A DNA stretch of 64,000 nucleotides from Zingiber officinale (taxonomy: Eukaryota > Streptophyta > Magnoliopsida > Zingiberales > Zingiberaceae): contig NC_056001.1 of NCBI RefSeq assembly GCF_018446385.1, positions 8,265,600-8,329,599 of the forward strand, read 5' to 3'. A model generated the notes under the pieces. That model searched no databases, was not told the DNA's origin, and saw only the letters and a list, made by a program, of their open reading frames with translations. Below, piece after piece: positions 53,898 to 64,000 of the stretch (positions are counted from its first letter, which is position 1; the number at the start of each line of letters is the position of its first letter). Both the position numbers and the translations under genes were made by a program.

Positions 53898-55025
53898 ACC
53901 CTAGGGGTATGGTGTAGTGATAAGGTATTTAGGTTGTCATCCAGGTATCTACGATTCAATCCGTATTTACGATATATTTATAAGATTTTTTTCTCTAAAT
54001 GGGACGCGCAACCAAAAGATACTGAGTTTTTTGGCCGCCCGCCGCGAATGCTTCCCGATTTACCCTGTTAGTTGGTGGAAAAATCCGTGGGATCGGGTCA
54101 GTCACCCTTAGGACTAGGTCTAACTGGATTTATCATAAGTACTCAACTAAGTCATTGGAGTATAGTGGTGAGTAATTTCGTGTGTTTCTGGGCTATGTTG
54201 CAGTGGTTTAGTTGTCATTCAGACATCCACGATTAGATTCTCAGCTACGACATATCTGTAGGAATTTTCTTCTAAATGAGACGCGCAGCTAATGGATGTT
54301 AGGATCCTGGGTCGCCCCGACGAGCGCTTCCTGATTTACGCTTGTGGCTAGTGGAAAACTTCTGTAAGACCGGGCCGATCAACCCAAGTTTTCAATACGT
54401 GATCTAGTTAATCATTTTTACGGCATATTTGTAGAAATTTTTCCTCCAAATGAGACTCGCAAACAAAGGATATTGGGCTTCTAGGCCGTCCGCCACGAGT
54501 GTGCTTCCTAATTTACCCTGATGGTCGGTAAAAAACTTGCATAGGTCGCCCTAGGTTTGACGATACCTGACTTGGTTAATCATTTTTTCATACATAACCC
54601 TTGGGGCTATGATGCAATGGAAGAACGTCCAGTTCAGTTGTCACCTAGATACCTATGGTTCAAGTTATAGCTATGGTACATTTGTAGAATTTTTTTTCTC
54701 CAAATGGAATGTGCAACCAAGGGATACTAGGTTTCTGGATCATCCTCCACGAGTGTTTCCTAATTTACCCTAGTGAATGATAAGAAACTTTCGCATGGCC
54801 AAGCCGATCGTCACAGAATCGATGATATCTTACTTAGTTAATCATAAGTACATCATAAATCCACCCAACAATGGTATAATGATGAGATCTTTTTGATATT
54901 TGGAAAATAAATCTTAACTTCAAGGCAGTATAAAGAAGAATACTAATGATTTACATGGCCATCTATGAGTGTTTATCGATTTATTTATGTTGGTCGATCA
55001 GTCATTTTTAAATTTAATGGATCAA
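53898..55025 (+). repeat. SINE-like tandem block, second copy
   Basis: Equivalent to 17473-18600 at offset 36425, with the same number and order of units. Confidence 0.65.
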
Positions 55026-55754
55026 ATAACTAAATATCTAAATTATTAATAATAATAATAATAATGTTGAGTGTCTGGTTAAGACTCATCAGCACTTCGT
55101 CAGTTTATCTCAACCCTGATAGAAAATATTTATTAACGATTAATTAGATCATAAAAATTAAATACTTATTATAAATAAAATAAAAAATAAATACATTCGG
55201 GGACAATCGATCTCGAAGGAATCCGATAATTTTTTCTTTTTACAAAAGGGGGAAAAAAAATAATAACACGAGTTATATTAGCTGACAGTGTTTTATTTGA
55301 ATACGCAATACCACTCTCATCAATATTTGAGGAAACGATTTGCATGCGTATATATATGGCTTCTATATAAAATCTCTTACCTTGTACTGCGCGCTCTAGT
55401 TTTCCATGAATTGTGATTAAAGCATGTGCTCGATGTTTATTCAAAATACGACCTAATGGTCGACAAGTTGTGAGAATCAATAATTTGTATATTTAAAATG
55501 CATAAATATATATATTTTTTACATTTCGGTCCTGTTTATCACGTTTGACCCCAAAATACCGGCAGTCATTTTCATTTATAATGGACAAATTAAAGAGAGG
55601 CAGAGTATACATAAGACACGCCTCGATGACAAGTACGTCTGTCCACCGGTTTCACATCGAAGAAAACTTAAAACAAAAAACAAAAAAAGTTCATTTTCGT
55701 AATTTTAATATCCAACAGAGACTTTTTAGACGTATGCGTCAAATTACTTTGGCG

Positions 55755-56072
55755 CACGTGCGGCCACGTAGAGACTAGTTCCATCGGGGGGCGTGCACAC
55801 GTTGCCACTTGTGATCTCCCACAGCGCTAGCGTCCAAAAAAAGATTTTAAAAAATAATAAAGTAATTAAAATACTCGATTTGTCCTTCTGTTTTTTGTTT
55901 TGTTTTAATAAAAAATCTTCTTAAATTCAATTCGTCCAACGTGAAAAATTCCAAAGTTGATTAAGCCCGATCAATTAATCTATTTTACTATACGTGGATT
56001 TATTCACCAAACAAAATTGATTAAGGCATGATGGTACAACCCCAATCAAACATGAAGAAGACCCGACGTGCG
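55755..56072 (+). promoter_or_regulatory. G-box/BRRE-type motif pair, second copy
   Basis: CACGTG and CGTGCG at 55755-55762, and CGTGCG at 56067-56072, unchanged from the first copy. Confidence 0.3.
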
Positions 56073-57393
56073 GCCATAGTTTCGTGGGCCCGCCCGGGGA
56101 ATCAATAGATTTATGATGATCCACAACTTGTGGTTCGCATTCACGAGTTGGTAGTCGGCAACGTGTCTTTAGTCCCGATTTCATTATTCACACGGGGAAA
56201 GCGACGTCCTAATTGAACAAAACAACCGCCACGCTGATTTTAAGTTTTAACCTTCGATTCGTTAAATTCATTTGACGAATTAATATTAAATTTCCTTCCA
56301 AACTAGCTGATAAATAGTAATTAATTAGCTTCATCGTTTTGATTAAAAATCAAACAAAACATAATTAATTAGCCATGTCCATTGTCCATGATCTTAGCTA
56401 TCAGTCTAAAACTAAGTAATTGATCGAAGTAAATATTACTGGTGATGGCTGTTGAGGCTAGCAGACGCTAGTTCATACACGTACCATGCGTCAGGCGGCT
56501 TGTCGCCATGCCGTTCTCTTAATTAGTCTACTTGACCCATCCTTATCAAGTTAACAATGGATGAATTAAGACAAAGAAGTCACCATCGTAAAATGTTTGT
56601 ATATTCGGTCTCATTTCAATATCAGCTGCTCTCGGCGTCATCCTTTTGAACTACAATATACTCTTTTTTTGTTCCCCTAAATTATTATATAATATTTTTA
56701 ATGTGTACCCACGTTCGTATTGTTTATATATGAACTAATAATTTAACGATAGACTATAAACTTGTTTTATATAATTTGGTAATAAATTGTGAGGAGTATT
56801 TAGGATGAGTGCTTTTACTATAATATAAGAATTAATATTTGCCCTCAAGTAAGCAAATCTCAGCTCTAGAATACTGTAAAAATTTTCTTTTATTTTGATG
56901 ATAATTCTAAGAATCCTAGTTGTTTGGATAGGCCTCTGCAATCATTTCTATTTTATCGAACAATGACAAACTTATGTGGAGCTAAATTGATCATTTTCCG
57001 AATTAGTTGACTTGAAGAGTTAAATATTTAGATTAAAAAATATATAAACTAATATTTATCCCAAAACTATGGTGCCTTAATTAAGGTTTTCTAATAATTA
57101 ATTAATTAATTAATTATCAATTCTCAGTTGTATTGATTCAAAAGATCAAATATATTGCCCTTGAATTTGAGTACTAATTTATTACTAACAAAAAAAATGA
57201 TCGTGAATGGTATTTTTATTGCCATTGTTAGGTAAAATTTAAAAAATAGATATATTTCCAAATCAAATATAAAGCCCTCCTGCAACTGTAGCCAAATAGC
57301 CCATCCTCCCTAAGTCTCAACTAGATGCTCAATAAAGGGACCGGCGTCCGTGGGGCTTTCCAGCCAATTCCTATTTATTATTATCATTAATAA

Positions 57394-59528
<2,135 letters not shown>

Positions 59529-60169
59529 CTTTGGGTATCAACACTTCGGGCTCAATGAAGGTCAGTGATACATGTACAGTCCACATGAATTATATGCATA
59601 CGGAAGATAAATGGCTAATTACTTTGCTGTGATTAAGAATTGTAATGGTTTCACTGTACTTTTTGGAATTTAACTTTTCTCATAATATTTTTTCTTTTCA
59701 GAATTATGAAATTGTTTGAATAATATTCAAAATTCCGATAATATAAACATGATTCAAAGGCTACATGATTAAATAAACGATTATATTTGAGCTTAAAATA
59801 ATTTTACAGCCTTATAAATTTTAACTAGAAGTGTTTATTATTATTATTTTTTTTTTAGAAAAATATATAAAGAAATTAAGAGGACCAATAACATGTAATA
59901 ATACTCATTCAATAAAATCTGAATCATATAATTAAAAGTGTTAAGTATTTTTTTTAAACTCAAACAGAAGTGTCATTAATATTTTCTACTAAAAATGTTT
60001 GATGATTTTAAAGGATTTAAAATCTAGAAAAAAATATAAATAAATATACTCATCAAATATTTTTAATAAAATTATTTAATGGTCATAAAAAAATTATCTT
60101 CATAGTAAAAAAAATTGAATTTGGAAGATGGGTAGGTATAAAGTTTCACAATGAGTGCCATCAATTTTA

Positions 60170-60172
<3 letters not shown>

Positions 60173-60224
<52 letters not shown>

Positions 60225-60246
60225 GTTTCACAATGAGTGCCATCAA

Positions 60247-60301
<55 letters not shown>
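60173..60301. repeat. Paired (AT)n microsatellites, second copy
   Basis: Equivalent to 23744-23872, with different run lengths and a separator that matches the upstream unit (AAAGTTTCACAATGAGTGCC) better than in the first copy. Confidence 0.9.
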
Positions 60302-60304
<3 letters not shown>

Positions 60305-61413
60305 ATATGTGTAATATAATATATGAATATATGTAAATTAGTACTCCAGATTTATAAATTAGATTTGATAAAGGTACTTCAAACTTATACAGTAATACAA
60401 TACAAGAACGACAATCGAGAATGAATTTTCACTCATACAAATTTAATTTAATATTTTATATTATATATTAAACTATAAGAATAAATACTATACTCTTGAA
60501 AGGTATGTTGGCCCAAAGTAGTTATATAATCTTTTCAACTTACAATATTGTTAATTTTAAGATGTGATATTAAAGAAATACATGAGAGTACATATTTTTT
60601 AAATAAAAAAATAATTAAAAAATTTATTAATAAATCTTAAATTTATTTTTAGTGTGAAAAGAAAAAAAATAGACATTAACTTAATTTACTCGATGAAATA
60701 ATCAGCAGTTTAGTTTCTTATCCGTCTTAGAGTATCTACAACGTTATTAACGCGTGACACGTTAATGGTAATATATTATTATATATATATAATTTTGTAG
60801 CACTGTAGCCATTTTAACGCGTTCAATTCGTTGAACGTGTTAATGCTACAGTACGTAAACAGTACAGCTATATAATGTTACAGTACGTGAACAGTACAAC
60901 CACGTAGATATTAACGCTAAAACTTTAAGAGCATCTACAACGCGGCATTAAACGCCGCGTTATAATGCTACTGTGTATTAACGTCGCGTTGCAGGATGCC
61001 AACGTGGCGTTCAAAAGCTTGAACGCGTTCAAGTGTTCGTGGGGTGGGCCAGGACGGGCCCACCCCATGTGCAAAATTTTTTTTACCAACGGCACATACA
61101 ACAGCATGTTAACCTTTTTTTTTTTTTTTTTTTTACCAATGACACATGCAACGGTTTTTTTAAATATAAGTTTTTAAATAATAATTTTTTTAAATAACAG
61201 ATTTACATTTTTAAATTAAAAATTAAATAACGGCTAGTTATTTAACGGTTACATTTTAACGGTTAGTTAACGGCTAGTTTGAAATTTTGACTATAAATAT
61301 CAATCCATATGTGCACATATTTTCATTCCCACTCACTACTCTTTCAATTTTATTCTCTAAATTCTCTCCCCATCTATTTTTTCAAGTTCCTACCATCTTA
61401 TTTTCTATCCGAA

Positions 61414-62675
61414 ATGGATGAAAATAATAGGGCATTTTTTACAAATTTCTTGAATTCTACAAACATGTCGCAAGAATATTCATCTTCCCAAAATCCACAA
61501 ATTCCACCAAATTATCAATACCCACATTTCCCAATATGCCGTTTCCTCTACAAAATCTTCAAAATGTCCAAGGTTTTGAAAATTATATGCATCATCTGAA
61601 TTATGCCCCTCGAGGTCCATATCAACCGCTTCCAGCCGAATATTGGCAAAACATGAGCCATCCATATTTCACGTCGTCGGTTGTTCATGGATATGAAATC
61701 CCGCACACAACTGGTATGTCTTTCACTCATTCGATGTCGAATGAACCTACAACTCCGACTTTTGTCTCAGAGACTCAATTTTCCGACCGTGAATCCCTAA
61801 TTGAGGTGGTCAATTTAGAAAAGACGGTTTCAAATGCTGAGAGTACAAGAAAGCGTTCAAGTTGGACAAAGGTTGAAGACGAGGTCTTAGCGAGAAGTTT
61901 TGTCACTATCAGTGATGATCCAATAATCGACAATGATCAAAAGGCGGATGCTTTTTGGGGATGGGTTGCAAGCTACTACAATGAGAATCTTCCTTTAGGT
62001 GCAAACACCAGAAGTGCAAATGTTATACGGTCACATTGGCACAATACAATCCAAAAGAAGGTATATTGATTCAACGCAAATTACAATAGTATTTATAGTT
62101 CATATCGAAGTGGTTACAATGATGAAGATATATTGAGGTTTGCGTACGAAAAATATCTATCCGAAAACAATGGTGTTGCTTTCAATCTCGAACATGTGTG
62201 GAGAATTGTCAAAGATCGTCCAATGTTTACTCCACAGTCCGCTGATCACTTTGTGGCCACAAAGAAGACGAGGACCTCAGAGTCGGGAGCAAGCGACACC
62301 TCCTCCAACCAAGATGTGAGTATAGACCTGGATTATGAAGATACTCGTCCAATGGGGCAAAAGGCAGCAAAAAGAAAGGGAAAAGACAAAGTAAAATCGA
62401 CCATGGAGGATCTGACAGTAAACTACAACAATATTATCACAAAGTTCACTGAGTACACAAGCGTGAATAAGTCCGAAGTCGATTTGAAACAAAAACAACT
62501 CGAAGTAGAGGAGATTAAGGCAAAAGCTGCATTGTCCAAATCTAAAGCTAAGAATCGTCGCTTGAAGTTGAAGGAGTACGAAATATTGAACAAAGACACC
62601 TCGTAGATGACAAAGGAGCAGCTTATCATACATGAATGCCTATGCAAGGATATTAGGTCAAGATGGAATATCTGA
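61414..62675 (+). pseudogene. Harbinger ORF1, second copy, broken
   Basis: Carries the same frameshift (near 61531) and the same two stops (TGA at 62067-62069, TAG at 62604-62606) as 24986-26247, so the decay predates whatever produced the two copies. Confidence 0.8.
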
Positions 62676-63058
62676 ATTGTTTACTTAACGTTCATTTTCT
62701 AGTATTATTATATTTTCGAGTGATTGTAATTTTTAATTATTGTATTTGTCATTTCGATTAATGTGATTTTTAATTATTATAATATTGTAAAATAGTCGTT
62801 ATAAATAAGTCGTTGGAAACTAGCTGTTACAACTAGCAGTTGCAAACTAGCTGTTACATCTAGCCATTGCAAACTAGGCGTTACAACTAGCCGTTGAAAA
62901 CTTACCGTTGCAAATTAGCCGTTGCAACGCGACGTTGCATACTAGTCATTGCAAACTAGCCGTTGCATGAGAAAAACAATATATATATACCATCATACCA
63001 TTTCTCAAACACATATACTAAAACATGTTTCCTCTAAAATTTTTTGTCTCATTCTACA

Positions 63059-64000
63059 GGCAGCTCTAGCTCAAGTTCCAGCTCGACAAACGAAGATGAA
63101 GTCCATGTTGAAATCGATGAGCAAGCTTATGATCCGGGTGAAGAACTGATGTTATTGGTTCTTCAACAACACCAACAACTTATGGAAGTATATCAGAGGA
63201 GGGGCATGCGCAGAAGAAGGTTCGTCCAAAGAAATCGTGAAGCTGGGCATGAGAGACTCTTCAATGATTATTTCTCTATAATCCCGGTGTATCACGATGA
63301 AATATTTCGAAGACGATTTCGAATGCGAAGAGAGTTATTCCTCCGCATAGTGAATGCATTAGAGAATCATTCAACATTTTTTCAACAAAGGGACGATGCT
63401 GTACGAAGAAAAGGGTTATCACCACTACAAAAATACACCGCTGCGATTCGCCAACTGGCTTATGGAGTCCCCACCGATCATCTTGACGAGTACCTACGTA
63501 TGGGTGAATCAACTGCCATCAGGTGCTTTTTCAAGTTCTGCGAATACGTTGTTGAAATATTTGGTGATAAGTACTTGAGAAGGCCAAATGCTGATGATGC
63601 TCAACGTCTTCTGCAAATGCATGATGAGAGACATGGCTTTCCTGGCATGTTAGGTAGCATTGATTGTATGCACTGGAAATGGAAAAATTGTCCAGTTGCT
63701 TGGAAAGGTCAATTTACAAGGGGACATGGGTCACCAACAATCATACTTGAAGCAGTCGCGTCTCATGACTTATGGATATGACATGTATTTTTTGGGATCG
63801 CCGGTTCACGTAACAATATTAACGTGTTATATGAATCTCCCATATTCAACGACGTCTTGCAAGGAAATATACCGGAGATTAATTTCACGGTGAACGTCAC
63901 TGTATATACGAAGGGCTATTATCTAACAGATGGAATATATTCCGAGTGGGCTACTTTTGTTAAGGCTTTTCCTTGCCCGGAGGATCCCAAGAGGAAATTG
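63059..64000 (+). pseudogene. Harbinger transposase, second copy, partial and broken
   Basis: Reads IRQLAYGVPTDHLDEYL and MGESTAIRCFFKFCEYVVEIF, the family-typical sequence, where the first copy has Pro for Leu and a shifted ten-residue stretch. The shared TGA is at 63779-63781 and the NNINVL change at the second catalytic position is kept. Runs off the window. Confidence 0.85.

Larger units (their letters stand above)
60928..64000 (+). mobile_element. PIF/Harbinger transposon, second copy, cut by the window end
   Basis: Left end and TTA flank (60925-60927) as in the first copy. It contains the broken ORF1 and most of the broken transposase. The right end lies outside the window. Confidence 0.85.

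Overview
The window is plant nuclear DNA. Genes are split by short GT-AG introns, there are several families of LTR, DNA-transposon and tRNA-derived SINE repeats, and the six single-copy genes all have well-known angiosperm homologues. The DWF4-type P450 carries a Tyr-Gly-Gly-Gly haem-loop variant that I associate with monocots, so a monocot is my guess; the species cannot be fixed from the sequence. No CRISPR arrays, operons or other prokaryotic features occur.

Layout. Positions 1-2.6 kb hold an old LTR fragment and a decayed copy of one chaperonin exon. An HMA-domain protein gene (3230-3785, -) and the mitochondrial 10-kDa chaperonin gene CPN10 (5606-8171, -) follow. After another LTR fossil and a MITE come the actin-regulator gene CAP1 (10718-16859, -), a tandem block of SINE-like units, and a DWF4/CYP90B brassinosteroid C-22 hydroxylase gene (21059-23103, +). 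A PIF/Harbinger DNA transposon with a decayed transposase (24500-28499) sits just upstream of a WDR5-type WD40 gene (28706-32205, +). Next are more SINE-like repeats, a large copia-type LTR element that shows gag but no recognisable pol (34725-43668, with a second LTR nested inside it), and a methylesterase-type alpha/beta hydrolase gene (43986-45033, -). A 3.7-kb array of three diverged repeat units follows and ends at a run of 100 N (48973-49072).

The most striking feature is what follows the gap. From 49073 to the window end (64000) the sequence repeats 12647 to about 27.57 kb in the same orientation and almost base for base: CAP1 (cut in exon 9 by the gap), the SINE block, DWF4, the AT microsatellites and the Harbinger element. 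Exons, introns and intergenic DNA are equally conserved. The differences I found are homopolymer or microsatellite lengths plus one small cluster in the transposase. A haplotype copy or overlapping contig placed in series by scaffolding is the simplest reading; a very recent tandem duplication is the alternative.

The genes are unrelated housekeeping and hormone genes (organelle chaperone, actin turnover, brassinosteroid synthesis, histone H3K4 methylation, ester hydrolysis) and do not form one pathway. I see no convincing new biological system. The points worth following are the assembly question, the gag-only LTR element with its minisatellite and palindrome-rich LTRs, the SINE-like arrays, and a repeated brassinosteroid-response-type motif upstream of DWF4.
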